A stretch of DNA of 64,000 nucleotides, from positions 1 to 64,000 of the forward strand of contig CASFXH010000005.1 in the NCBI GenBank assembly GCA_949298575.1, in the 5' to 3' direction. Source of the DNA: an uncultured Parabacteroides sp. Lineage in GTDB: Bacteria > Bacteroidota > Bacteroidia > Bacteroidales > Tannerellaceae. Below are positions 34,863 to 44,090 of this stretch, in pieces. The position numbers and the translations under genes were made by a program. The stretch's first letter is position 1; each line of letters opens with the position of its first letter. The notes beneath the pieces are model-generated. The model was not told where the DNA came from, did not search any database, and saw nothing but the letters and a program-made list of their open reading frames with translations.

Positions 34863-35822
34863 TCAGAAGATACCTCCTTTATACAGGTTGTCGAAATTGG
34901 TGTGTTGCCCGTTCATCTTTTGGGCGATATCGCCGGCGGGATCCAATTCGAGGGCCTTTTTCAGGTCCGCGAGGGCTCCGGCTTTATCGCCCTTTTGGTT
35001 CTTGATTTGGCCACGCAGCTCGTAGGCTTTCGTGAAGGTGGGATTCTCGTCGATGGCCTCGTCGAGTTGGGCGATCGCCTCGTCATAGGAGGCTTGGTCG
35101 ACGAGGAGCTGGATGGCGAGAAGGCGGGCTTCTTCGTTGAAAGGGTTGAGCTCCAGGGTGTGGTGGAAGTCGGAGGAGGCCAGGTCCGCGTGGCCTTGGA
35201 GGCGGTGGATTTGGCCCCGGAGCAGGTAGCCGCGCTCCTCGTCGGGTTGGAGCTGGATGGCTTTCTCGGCGTCGGCGGCGGCGTCGGGAAGCTGGCGCAT
35301 GGAGAGGAGCAGCTCGGCCCGGAGGAGGTAGGCGTTGGTGAAATCTTCCTTGAGGGCGAGGGCCCGGGTGAGGTCGGCCAAGGCGCCCAAGAGGTCGTGG
35401 GTGGCGCGTTTGGCTTTCGCCATCTGGTAGAGGGCAAGATGGTTGTCCGGCTCTCGCTCGAGGACGCGCTGGCAGTCGGCGATGGCTTCCTGGTCGCGGT
35501 CGAGGAGGAAGAGCAGTTGCACTCGCGTGAGGCGGGCCGGGGCGCTGTCGGGGTCGAGGTCGACTAGCCGGTTGGCCGCGTCAAGGGCTTCCTCCATTTG
35601 GTTCGTGAGGGAGTAAGACGTGATCAGGGCGGCCAGCACCTCGGCGTCGTCCTTGAGGAGGGAGGCTTCGGTGAGGCACTTGATGGCATAATCGTGCTTG
35701 CCGATCTTCTGGGCGCGGAGGCCGTCGTATTTGAGAATGTCGAAGTTTTTCTCGTCCGTTCTCGCTTGCGGATCCTCTTCTTTCTTGCCTGAAGAGAAGA
35801 GGGAGGTGAAAAAGTTTGCCAT
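34863..35822 (-). CDS. Tetratricopeptide-repeat protein
   Basis: A 319-residue cytoplasmic protein with no signal peptide, made of about seven TPR units from residue 35 on. Examples are YAIKCLTEASLLKDDAEVLAALITSYSL, QEAIADCQRVLEREPDNHLALYQMA and GALADLKKALELDPAGDIAQK. The pattern of W/L-G-Y-A-F-A-P positions is regular. Such repeats form protein-binding scaffolds; no enzymatic domain is visible. It stands alone between rpmH and tamL, with a tandem palindromic array just upstream at 35915. Codons are G/C-rich at third positions. Function unknown. Confidence 0.85.
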   Translation of the reverse strand: MANFFTSLFSSGKKEEDPQARTDEKNFDILKYDGLRAQKIGKHDYAIKCLTEASLLKDDAEVLAALITSYSLTNQMEEALDAANRLVDLDPDSAPARLTRVQLLFLLDRDQEAIADCQRVLEREPDNHLALYQMAKAKRATHDLLGALADLTRALALKEDFTNAYLLRAELLLSMRQLPDAAADAEKAIQLQPDEERGYLLRGQIHRLQGHADLASSDFHHTLELNPFNEEARLLAIQLLVDQASYDEAIAQLDEAIDENPTFTKAYELRGQIKNQKGDKAGALADLKKALELDPAGDIAQKMNGQHTNFDNLYKGGIF

Positions 35823-35914
35823 GTGTATTCAGTTGTTTGTTGTTTCCCGCGAATGTATAAAAATAATGTTGTCCGCCGGGCATCATCGGGCTTCCCTTTT
35901 GGCAGGTGACAAAA

Positions 35915-35998
35915 ACACAACTGTGTAGCGCGACTTACACAACTGTGTAGCGCGGACCGCACAACTGTGTAGCGCGGACTACACGACTGCGCGCGCGG
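35915..35998. repeat. Tandem palindromic array, 22-bp period, 4 units
   Basis: Units begin at 35915, 35937, 35959 and 35981, exactly 22 bp apart. The unit is ACACAACTGTGTAGCGCG plus a four-base linker; ACACA-AC-TGTGT is the palindrome. The third unit starts GCACAACTG and the fourth, ACACGACTGCGCGCGCGG, has diverged. It lies between tamL and the TPR gene. Confidence 0.88.
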
Positions 35999-36005
35999 GA
36001 AGCGC

Positions 36006-38339
36006 TCAGAACGGGTAGCCGATGGCGAGGTGATAGCCCATGCCGTCCTTGAAGCGGGGAATGTTGTAATAGCCTGATTTGCCGGTATCGTAAGGCAGGT
36101 GAAGGCCGATGCCGACGTCGAACCGCACGACGAGGAAGGGCAGTACGTAGCGGAGCCCCACGCCGGTCCCGAGCGCCAGGTCGTTGAGGAAGTGCCCCCA
36201 CTTGAGTTGTCCCCCGGGGCGCTCAGGATCGTCGCGGAGGAGCCAGATGTTGCCGCAGTCCAAGAACGTGGCCCCGTGCAGGTCGCCCAGGATGGGGAAG
36301 CGGTACTCGAGGTTGGCCTCGAACTTCAGGTCGCCCGTGCGGTCGATGTACGCGTACTGGTTGCGCGCGTTGTCGGTGTAGTAGCGGCCGGGGCCGATAC
36401 TCCTTATCGTGAAGGCTCGCACGCTGTTCGCCCCTCCGATGTAGAATTGCTCGTTGTAGGGCGAGGTCCGCGCGTTCCCGTAGCTGTAGATCGCTCCCGC
36501 CATGACCCGGCCGACGAGGTGGTGTCCCTCGCGCAGCAGGCGGTTGTAGCGAAACTCCAGTGTCCCTTTGATGAACTGGGCGAAGGGGTTTCCCAATAAA
36601 GCTTTCCCCTCTTCATTGAAGGGCTTGCCCGCTAGGGCGTATACGCTGTTCATCAACAAGCCGGCTTGGGTCACGGAGGCTTGCCACCAGAGGTGGTGGC
36701 GCTTCTCGGTCAGCGGCGAGTCGTCGTAGGTGTAGGTATAGCTCATGGCGGGGATGAACTGGTCTTGCAGACTCTCCCGCAGCGCCCGGTTGACGCCGGT
36801 GATGCTGTCGAACTCCGCGGTCGTGCTTTGGAGGAGGTTGTACGTGAGCTTGAAGGGCGTGATGGAATGGCGCGAGGTGGGCGAGGCCTGGAACTCGAAC
36901 ATGGATTCCCCCCCGAACGCCAGCAGCTTGAAGAAGCGGGCGCGATTCATCTGGTCGGCGTAGACGCGAAACGTCGTGCTCGAAGGGTAATCGTTGGCGA
37001 CATCGAAGGGGAGGGGGAACAGGAGGCGGGGGAACTTGAGCGTCGCGCTAAGCCCCAACTCGTAGCTGTTGATCTTGGACCCGCCGTTGTCCAGCTTGTT
37101 GCCGGTCTGCCACTCATACGAGCCTTTCACTTGGACGCCAAAGGTCTCTCCGCCGCCGAACACGTTCCTGCGGGTTACGCTGAATACCGCTCCTGGCCCT
37201 ACTTGGTCGTTGCTTTTGGACGTGACGTTCACCTCCAATTCGCCGTCGATCGGCAGGTCGTATGTCGCGTTGATGCTCAAGTCCAGGACGCTGCGCAGGT
37301 TCCCTGTGTCGCGGGGCGTGTACTGCATGTCCGTGAAGCGGAAGATGCCCAAGTGGGAGAGGGCCGTCTGCGTCCGCTCTTGCTTGTCTTGCGAGTATAA
37401 CTCACCGCTTTTGAACGCTAACTTGTCGTAGATCACCTTCGGGCGTACCCGGAGTTTGCCTTCGTAGTAAATGGTGAGGTCTTTGTAGCGGATGGAATCC
37501 GTGGGGGGCTCGCCCTGATAGCCTGAGACGCGGAAGGAGATGTCGCCCAGGCGCCAGGGCCGAAGGGCGCGGACGGGGAGCCCTTCCTTCGGGTGTACGC
37601 GGAGGGCGACACGCCCTGGTTGGAGAAGCGTATCGGCTTCATAGGCGATGAAGTCGGGGCGATAATAGTAGTATCCGTTGTCTCTCAATAAGGCGGCGAC
37701 CCGTTCCCGTTCTTCCTGGAGGCGGACCACGTTGAAGTTATCTCCCACTCTTAAGCGGGAGAGGCTGGCGGTGGATTGGATGATCGAGTCCGTCCGCCGG
37801 CGTATCCCGACGAAGCGGATGTCGCTCAAGGTCGAGGCCGGGCCCATGCTAAGCTGGTAGCTCAGCTTCGCTTTCCGGGGATTCTTGGCGTTGGGAATCG
37901 TGTCGAAGGAGGCGCTCCCTTGGAAGTAGCCGTACTCGCGCAATAGGTTTTGCGCCACCTTGACGCGGACCTCGGGATTGACCGTGCTCAGCAAGACCGG
38001 TTTCGCCGCGAACGTGTTGAAGATCCATTTCCCTACCTTGCCTTCCTTGTTCACGAAGGCGTTGTAGACCCATAGCCCTAACGGGAACGGCACGCGGATA
38101 GACGAGCTGCCCAGGAGGGCATTGTTGGGGGGATAAGCCAATGCCGCGTTCAGCTCTTTCACGGTGTTGACACCGTCTTCGCTCTCGTCGCGATCGGTAA
38201 TGGTGATCGACTTGATCCCTTCGTATAGGATCTCGCCTTCCGGGAGATTCTTGGTGGTAGAACAGCTCGCGGCGAGGTACGCCATTCCCATGAGCGCGCA
38301 TATATATATAATGTATAGGGAGACGTTCTTCTTTCTCAT
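36006..38339 (-). CDS. tamL: TamL: lipoprotein form of the TamA/BamA-like outer-membrane assembly protein
   Basis: Omp85-superfamily protein that works with TamB in outer-membrane biogenesis. The 777-residue product has a lipobox ending at Cys26 (LAASC), which marks the Bacteroidetes lipoprotein variant rather than ordinary TamA. POTRA-like domains follow (about 40-340), with LRVGDNFNVVRLQEERERVAALLRDNGYYYY and the later SHLGIFRFTD. The C-terminal 16-strand barrel has the lid-lock-like FYIGGANSVRAFTIRSIGPG block and ends in the short aromatic strand LAIGYPF. Its start overlaps the tamB stop by 4 bp, so both proteins are made from one transcript. Confidence 0.87.
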   Translation of the reverse strand: MRKKNVSLYIIYICALMGMAYLAASCSTTKNLPEGEILYEGIKSITITDRDESEDGVNTVKELNAALAYPPNNALLGSSSIRVPFPLGLWVYNAFVNKEGKVGKWIFNTFAAKPVLLSTVNPEVRVKVAQNLLREYGYFQGSASFDTIPNAKNPRKAKLSYQLSMGPASTLSDIRFVGIRRRTDSIIQSTASLSRLRVGDNFNVVRLQEERERVAALLRDNGYYYYRPDFIAYEADTLLQPGRVALRVHPKEGLPVRALRPWRLGDISFRVSGYQGEPPTDSIRYKDLTIYYEGKLRVRPKVIYDKLAFKSGELYSQDKQERTQTALSHLGIFRFTDMQYTPRDTGNLRSVLDLSINATYDLPIDGELEVNVTSKSNDQVGPGAVFSVTRRNVFGGGETFGVQVKGSYEWQTGNKLDNGGSKINSYELGLSATLKFPRLLFPLPFDVANDYPSSTTFRVYADQMNRARFFKLLAFGGESMFEFQASPTSRHSITPFKLTYNLLQSTTAEFDSITGVNRALRESLQDQFIPAMSYTYTYDDSPLTEKRHHLWWQASVTQAGLLMNSVYALAGKPFNEEGKALLGNPFAQFIKGTLEFRYNRLLREGHHLVGRVMAGAIYSYGNARTSPYNEQFYIGGANSVRAFTIRSIGPGRYYTDNARNQYAYIDRTGDLKFEANLEYRFPILGDLHGATFLDCGNIWLLRDDPERPGGQLKWGHFLNDLALGTGVGLRYVLPFLVVRFDVGIGLHLPYDTGKSGYYNIPRFKDGMGYHLAIGYPF

Positions 38340-41300
38340 TCTTCACCCTCCTCTTCTGGGTTGTTGATGGGTTCCACTTTCCGTTTCTTAAAGTTGAAGA
38401 GCTCCTTGAGACGGATCATCTTTCTCCGGAGCACGATGCCGGCGCCTGTCTCCGTGATCTCTCCTTCCAACAGGCTCTCGTAGTTCTTGTTGTGGAAGAG
38501 CTTCACGTAGCGGGATCCGCTGTTGTCGAGGCGGTACTCCAGGGAGACGTTGTCTATGAACGGTTGGGCTTGCCCGTTGTTGATGTTCTCGCCCGTGGAG
38601 ATGCGTCCGCCCAAGATGACTTGTATCCGGTCGTTGTAGAAGCGCTTCGCGAATCGGAAGGAGTAGTCGGTCCGGCTGCCCGCTACGCCGTTGACACTCT
38701 CGTCGTAGGTGTCCATGCCAAAGCTCAGGTCCACTCCTTTCAAGGCGCTTCCGGCGATGTTGTTGATCTCGCTCTGGAGGAAGCTGTTCAACGCGTCGCC
38801 CATGTCCAGGTTGCCCGAGCCTCCTCCACTGCCCAATCCTCCCAGGTACATGCCTGTCACCAGCATCGAGACGGCTAGTTTGGCTCTTTCTTCCGTGCCT
38901 TTGGCGGTTAGCTCTTCTTGCATGGACAGGTCTTCCGGGGCGGAAAGGGTGAAGTTGAGAAGTAGGTTCTCTAATCTTTGTTGGACGGAAATACCTACGT
39001 CGAAGTTGACCATGCGGGTCGATTGCCCGTCCTGGCTGACGCTGGCGCGGACACGCTCGGTGGCTGTCAGGTTCAACTCAGGATCCATTGGATTCCCGTT
39101 CCAGCGGACGTAGCTCCCGTTTTGAATGGAGAACTCCTTGAGGGGAATGACGGGTAGCGCGTACTTGACTGTCCCTCCGCTGAGGGCGTATTCCCCGTTA
39201 AGGATCATTTCCCCTTGAGGCGTGTATTGAAACGAGAGATCGCCACCGCCGATCAAGTTAACATGGCTTGATTGGTCCTCACTGAGGTCGACATTGGCTT
39301 GGACGACCGGATCGATGCGGATGGTCATTAGTAAATCCATTCCTCCGAGCGGTAAGGGTGGGCGTGGCACCGTGTCTTGACGGGTCGTGTCCGAGAAGGA
39401 GGTGAACGTCACCATGTCCGAGAGGCGGTCTTGCACCGTCAGCGGGGAGTCGGTCAGCACATACGTGATGTTCGTCCCGCCCAACAGCTGCAAGTCGCCC
39501 CGCATACGGAGCATCCTGAGCGGGCCAGACAAGGTGGAGTTCAACCCGACGATCAGCTTGCCATAGACCATGCTCCCCCGGCGCCTGCGGGTGTCCAATA
39601 GCGTGAGGTTATTGGCGGTGAGGCGGAGATCGGCGGTGGGATTGTCGAGCTGGTTGAAGTCGACAGATCCATCGATCAGGAAGGGATTGGTGCCGGTGGC
39701 ATAGATCCCGTACTTATCGAAGAGGAGGCGATTATCCTTGATGGAGACGTTCTTGTTGTCGAACCGGAATGTTGATCCGACGGCGGCCACGTAAACACTC
39801 ACCGAGTCGAGAGCCAAGAAGCCATTCAGCGTAGGTTTCCCATGTCTCCCGCTCACGGCGAGCGTACCGTCCAGGTCGCCCGTGAGGCGCAGCATGTCGT
39901 CCGGGATAAACGGGTCGCTGATCGAAAGGGGAAGATGGTGCAGTGTCAAAGCGCCATCGATGCCTCTCTCCGTGCCGGCGGCGTAGTGTACGGTAGCCGT
40001 AGCCGCCTCTCTTTGGTCGTGAAAGAGGTGCAAGTCGAGCTGGTGTTCCTCGTTGGGCAAGGGGAGATAGACGGCGTTGGCCATGAGTTCTCCGACCCGT
40101 CCTCCGTCGTAGAAAAGCTCATCCACAAACACGTTCGCCGCCGCCATGAACCCGGAATCCGCGGGCATGTATTGCAGGTCGGCGTTGAGCGTTCCTCCCA
40201 GTGGCGGCAGGTTTAAGGCTTTCCCGAGTAGCGGCAAATTGAGTTGGCTAAGCTCCACATGCAGGTCGGAGAGGCCACCGCTTTGGGGGGTGGAATAGAG
40301 CGAGAGGCTGGTCCCATGGGGGTCGGTCAGCCGCAGGTTCGCCTGGATGTCTTTCAGCCCATAGAGGTTTACGTAATTGTCGCGGTTGATGGTGAAGGGG
40401 CGCAACGCCAGGATGGGCTTTTCCGGAAACAGGTGGAAGCGGAAGCCCTCGCGGAGTTTAAGCGCTTGCAGGCCTACGTGGAAAGCCGTGTCGCCTGCCT
40501 CATTCCGGAACTCGAGAAGGGCGTCGGCATACTCCAACCGCAGCCTTCCGCTGAGGCTCGCGAAAAACGCTTTCTGCTTCTCGCTCTTCTTCTTGTCGAC
40601 CGCGAGTAGGTAGTTGAGGGCGATACTGTCTTGATTGACGAGGGCACGGATCGTATCCAGCGTGAGCGTATCCCGGGTGAGCCCGGTGAGTAAGCCGTTC
40701 AGGTGGAGGCCGCTATCAGTCCTCGCTCCCATGTGCAAGGCCAAGCGGTCGAAGGTGATGTCCATCACCTTTAGGTAGTTGCTGATGGGGTTGTCTTCTC
40801 CCACTTCCATGTCGAGGCCCACGTTGGGAAGCAAGGGCCGTAGGGAGGTAATGTCGACAGTCGAGTCTTCTTTCAACTGCGTGTCGACGCTGGTGGTGAG
40901 GCGGTTTACGTCTTCCATCAAGCCCTCGAAACCTTTCCCCGCCCGCATCGTGAGGGCCAAGTCTCCGGCATGGAACGACACGAGGCTGGTATCCGTGGCC
41001 GACCGTGCCCGCAACGTCAGGGTCTTCGGGCGGAAAGCGCCTTTCTCCATATTGAGACTCCAGTTGCCGAGTGTCAAGTCTAGCGCGTGCCGTTCGCGGA
41101 GGTCGGTCTCTGCCTGCCCAAAGAGCTGGAACGAGGTGGATAAGGGATTGGGCACGAGCCGTAACCGGTGTAAGTCCACTTCGTCCGCGTCGATGATGAG
41201 CATGGCGCTTATTTGTTCTTTGGTCAGCGTCCCACTCAGGCTGAGGTCCATTTGGGCCAGGGGATAATCGCTGTCGAGTCCGATATCGTAGTGGTTTTTC

Positions 41301-43039
41301 TCCAACTTGCCGTCTATTTCTATGTTGGAGATGGTTGACGATCCGTAACGGATGTCATGGATGGCCCCTTCGAACGTGGCGCGGGTTTGGGGCGCGAGGA
41401 AATCCGTCCCTTGCCCTTCCGCTTTTAAGGTGGCCGCCACGAAGGTGAGCGAGTCGTCGGGCAGGAAACGTGTGGGGATGAGGCTGTCTATCTTTAAATC
41501 GACTTGATAGCGGGAGAGGCGTGTGTCGTATTGGACGTGCGCCGCGAGGATGGCCGAGCTATCTCGCAAGGTTAGGTCGGCGAGGTATTCTCCACCATTC
41601 ACCCGTGCTGTCCCTTCCAGGCTCATTCCGCGGGGGATTACGACCCGAGCCCGCTGCCCTTCGGGAATCAGGGCTTTCAAGAAATCGAGGTTCCCGAAGT
41701 GGAGATCCATTCGTGCTTCGATTCGCCGGTTCAAGCTGTCCAAGGGGGATTCGGCTCGTCCGCCCAATCGCAGGTCTATTGCTCCCGGCATCCGTATGCG
41801 TGCGCCATTTAATATTAAAGTGGCTAGATTGCCGTTGACGCCCATGTCCACTTCCAGGTCGCCAGGCCACGAGGCGCGGAGCGCGGGGGGCAGGCCTTCG
41901 CCGGCCAGCGCGAAGAGGTCTTCTCCTCCAAGGGTGGCTCGCAGCCGGGAGTCCATTTCTCCGATCGCCCGGCGCGTCTCGATGGCTTGCCATGGGGAGG
42001 AGACATGCAGGTCGATGGTGGAGTGATCGGTCAATAACTGGAGCGTCGCGTCGTGGATGTCCACGTCGTCCGTTTCTATCCGTCCCGTGAGGCTGCGTGC
42101 CGCCAGTCCGCTTCGTTCGCGGAAGCTGCCGTGGGCGATGCTCGCTCGTATTTCCTTCCCTTTATAATATAGCGAGTCGATTTGTAGATTTAAGCTGTCC
42201 AAGGCGATGTGATTCGGGTCGAGGCCCATGGTGGGCGCCGCGTAACCGAGGTCGTAACCGACGCTTGTCCGGTCGATCGAGAATCGCTCGGCCGAGTAGC
42301 TCATTTCTCCCAAGTTGACTAGTCCGTTGTCCAGCCCGGCGTCGGTGATGTACGTCGTGAGCCGCAGGCTGTCTGCCGGCATTTGCAGCGCGAAGGCCAC
42401 GTCGCGGAGGCGAACGCGCTCCAGCAGCAGGCGCCAGTCGATCGGCGTGCTTTCAGTCTCCGGCTCTTCGTCCGGTGAGGGGAGGAGCGTCAGCGTCACG
42501 GTCGCGTCGTCCAAGGTCGCTTCGTTGACGACGGCCAGTCCTTCCGGCAAGTAGGCCCTGTCCACCTTGAGGAAAAGCCGGCCGAGCGAGCCGTTGATGG
42601 CCAGTCCCTCAAGCATGTCGCCCGTGTTCGCTCGCACGCTTCGCAGCTCGATGGCGTCAATAAGGATTTGTTGGTGGAAGAGGGGCTTGGCCATTATGCG
42701 TACCCGAAGTTCCTCGACGGCCACGACGGTATCGCCATTCTCTCGTGTGGCCAATACGTCTGTCACGGAAAGATCCAGCGGGAAACCCAGCCTCACTTGT
42801 CCGACGTCGATCGCCATCCCCGTGGCTTCACTTGCCATCCGGGAAGCTTCTCGCGTGGCGAAGTCCTGCACCGCGGGCACGTAAAGCAGGGCGCTCACGA
42901 TCAGCACCAACAGGAGGGGCGAGAGGACGACCACAAGTGCCGCGCGCCACCAATGCCTCCGTCGTCGTGGCGCGGGGGCCTCGTTCTGCTGGTTGTTATC
43001 TTTGGGAGGCATACGCTTTCTCTTTTTGTTATGGGGCAA
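38336..43039 (-). CDS. tamB: TamB-like translocation and assembly module protein
   Basis: Very long inner-membrane-anchored periplasmic protein (1567 residues) that bridges to the outer membrane through TamL and is thought to guide lipid or protein transport. A basic N-terminus and a single transmembrane helix (about 30-52, AALVVVLSPLLLVLIVSALLYV) are followed by hundreds of residues of short beta-strands of the AsmA/TamB taco-like fold. The C-terminal DUF490/TamB domain spans about 1150-1510. The last ~50 residues are basic and probably disordered. An alternative start is ATG 43012 (MPPKDNN). It overlaps tamL by 4 bp. It is a large but typical member for this phylum. Confidence 0.9.
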   Translation of the reverse strand: MPHNKKRKRMPPKDNNQQNEAPAPRRRRHWWRAALVVVLSPLLLVLIVSALLYVPAVQDFATREASRMASEATGMAIDVGQVRLGFPLDLSVTDVLATRENGDTVVAVEELRVRIMAKPLFHQQILIDAIELRSVRANTGDMLEGLAINGSLGRLFLKVDRAYLPEGLAVVNEATLDDATVTLTLLPSPDEEPETESTPIDWRLLLERVRLRDVAFALQMPADSLRLTTYITDAGLDNGLVNLGEMSYSAERFSIDRTSVGYDLGYAAPTMGLDPNHIALDSLNLQIDSLYYKGKEIRASIAHGSFRERSGLAARSLTGRIETDDVDIHDATLQLLTDHSTIDLHVSSPWQAIETRRAIGEMDSRLRATLGGEDLFALAGEGLPPALRASWPGDLEVDMGVNGNLATLILNGARIRMPGAIDLRLGGRAESPLDSLNRRIEARMDLHFGNLDFLKALIPEGQRARVVIPRGMSLEGTARVNGGEYLADLTLRDSSAILAAHVQYDTRLSRYQVDLKIDSLIPTRFLPDDSLTFVAATLKAEGQGTDFLAPQTRATFEGAIHDIRYGSSTISNIEIDGKLEKNHYDIGLDSDYPLAQMDLSLSGTLTKEQISAMLIIDADEVDLHRLRLVPNPLSTSFQLFGQAETDLRERHALDLTLGNWSLNMEKGAFRPKTLTLRARSATDTSLVSFHAGDLALTMRAGKGFEGLMEDVNRLTTSVDTQLKEDSTVDITSLRPLLPNVGLDMEVGEDNPISNYLKVMDITFDRLALHMGARTDSGLHLNGLLTGLTRDTLTLDTIRALVNQDSIALNYLLAVDKKKSEKQKAFFASLSGRLRLEYADALLEFRNEAGDTAFHVGLQALKLREGFRFHLFPEKPILALRPFTINRDNYVNLYGLKDIQANLRLTDPHGTSLSLYSTPQSGGLSDLHVELSQLNLPLLGKALNLPPLGGTLNADLQYMPADSGFMAAANVFVDELFYDGGRVGELMANAVYLPLPNEEHQLDLHLFHDQREAATATVHYAAGTERGIDGALTLHHLPLSISDPFIPDDMLRLTGDLDGTLAVSGRHGKPTLNGFLALDSVSVYVAAVGSTFRFDNKNVSIKDNRLLFDKYGIYATGTNPFLIDGSVDFNQLDNPTADLRLTANNLTLLDTRRRRGSMVYGKLIVGLNSTLSGPLRMLRMRGDLQLLGGTNITYVLTDSPLTVQDRLSDMVTFTSFSDTTRQDTVPRPPLPLGGMDLLMTIRIDPVVQANVDLSEDQSSHVNLIGGGDLSFQYTPQGEMILNGEYALSGGTVKYALPVIPLKEFSIQNGSYVRWNGNPMDPELNLTATERVRASVSQDGQSTRMVNFDVGISVQQRLENLLLNFTLSAPEDLSMQEELTAKGTEERAKLAVSMLVTGMYLGGLGSGGGSGNLDMGDALNSFLQSEINNIAGSALKGVDLSFGMDTYDESVNGVAGSRTDYSFRFAKRFYNDRIQVILGGRISTGENINNGQAQPFIDNVSLEYRLDNSGSRYVKLFHNKNYESLLEGEITETGAGIVLRRKMIRLKELFNFKKRKVEPINNPEEEGEE

Positions 43040-43110
43040 ATATAAGGATTAATACGGAAAGTCGGAGGGGATTTTCCGTTGTTGGTGCGCGGCAAATCAC
43101 TCCTTGGAAG

Positions 43111-43196
43111 CGCTTGCGCAAGCGTTGGCCTACGCTTGCGGTAACATTGGCCTACGCTTGCGGTAGCATTGGCTTACGCTTGCGCAAGCGTAAGGA
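43111..43196. repeat. Tandem palindromic array, 22-bp period, 4 units
   Basis: Units begin at 43111, 43133, 43155 and 43177, exactly 22 bp apart. Units 1 and 4 contain the perfect palindrome CGCTTGCGCAAGCG; units 2 and 3 read CGCTTGCGGTAACATTGG and CGCTTGCGGTAGCATTGG, with weaker symmetry. The linker is TTGGCCTA or similar. It lies upstream of tamB and downstream of the broken PIN toxin gene. Confidence 0.88.
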
Positions 43197-43247
43197 GGGG
43201 CGGTTGCGAGTGTATTTTTCAGATAGATGGCGAATGATGAAAATCTT

Positions 43248-43696
43248 TTAGTTATCAATATTATATTGAATTAAGAAAGCAGAAGGGACGCATATCTGTA
43301 ACGGGGACTGCTTGACTTTTTTGAAATCTCTTTCATTCAATGTTAGAAATAGATCACAATTCGATGATAAAGCTGCTTGATATTGATAGCTGTCTTCCAG
43401 ATCTACGAAGCGAAGATCCTCTATTCCTGCAATCCAATCTAGATCATCCGTAATTGTGAATTCTAAGATTAAGCCTGTCAATATCCGTCTTAATTCCAAT
43501 ATGCGTGTATCTTTTTCCAGTCCGTTTTTTTTCAAGTGGTTTTCTATTAGGTAGGTCAGCGTATAAAAGGAGCCTGACGACAGAACTTTCTCAATTCCTT
43601 TTCTCTTCAGATATAGAAATTCGCTTTTACAGACTTCGCTTCTTGACGTTTCAAGAGATATTCCAGTACAATGTTCGTGTCGCGGAATACTTTCAT
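43248..43696 (-). pseudogene. PIN-domain toxin, single-base frameshift
   Basis: PIN-fold ribonuclease toxin of a type II toxin-antitoxin module, broken by a frameshift. From ATG 43696 the sequence is MKVFRDTNIVLEYLLKRQEA then KSVKANFYI and TGA at 43607-43609. MKVF-DTNIVLEYLLKR is the standard PIN start with the catalytic Asp. The rest of the domain lies in another frame: SEFLYLKRKGIEKVLSSGSF and on through DLRFVDLEDSYQYQAAL and CDLFLTLNERDF, ending at 43248. Restoring one A in the A4 run at 43625-43628 joins both parts as KSVKSEFLYLKRK. ATG 43696 overlaps the antitoxin stop in ATGA, so it is the true start. A -1 slip on the A run could rescue some product. Confidence 0.85.
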
Positions 43697-43959
43697 AATT
43701 GATATTTGTTTTTAAAGTATTCTTCTCGCATTTCATCATAAGATAAGTCATTGCTATCTTTTAAGATGCCGAATAGCTCATCTATTGAGTAGGGGCGCGC
43801 TTCTTCTTTTAAGGAATCTCGTTTCATTAGCGACATGTCAATATCTTGACCCAATAATTGTTGGATTTTAATCTTCACGTCCAGATTCTGAGTACGGATC
43901 AGGTTGAAAAGTAAATTCGCTGTCTTATCGTTCGATTCAAATGTCAAAGGCGTTTCCAT
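43693..43959 (-). CDS. Antitoxin of the PIN toxin module
   Basis: An 88-residue acidic protein (METPLTFESN...) encoded just before the PIN gene, sharing the bases ATGA with it. The N-terminal half (KIKIQQLLGQDIDMSLMKRD) is helical and probably binds DNA or dimerises. The C-terminal tail (YSIDELFGILKDSNDLSYDEMREEYF) is acidic and of the kind that wraps a toxin. The frame is open to 44019, but a promoter at 43987-44020 lies inside that extension, so ATG 43959 is preferred. I do not recognise a named family. Because the toxin is frameshifted, the antitoxin may now be a relic or neutralise a related toxin elsewhere. Confidence 0.7.
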   Translation of the reverse strand: METPLTFESNDKTANLLFNLIRTQNLDVKIKIQQLLGQDIDMSLMKRDSLKEEARPYSIDELFGILKDSNDLSYDEMREEYFKNKYQL

Positions 43960-43986
43960 AAGCACTATGCATTCTGTTTTGTCGCA

Positions 43987-44020
43987 CAAATATAAAACTT
44001 TATTTCCAGTTTCATGCAAA
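43987..44020 (-). promoter_or_regulatory. Promoter of the antitoxin gene
   Basis: On the minus strand TTTG (44017-44020), 22 bases, then TATATTTG (43987-43994). This is close to the Bacteroidetes consensus TTTG-N19-21-TAnnTTTG. It predicts a leader of about 20 nt before ATG 43959. Confidence 0.65.
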
Positions 44021-44090
44021 AGTAAAAGTTCACTGATGTAAGGATGGGGAATCTACGCGTAAAAAGCCATACTGGAATGATGCTTTCATT

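Noticed and set aside
43697..43751. Upstream extension of the PIN frame to 43751
   Set aside because: It overlaps the antitoxin gene out of frame; the true start is ATG 43696 in the ATGA overlap, which exposes the frameshift instead.
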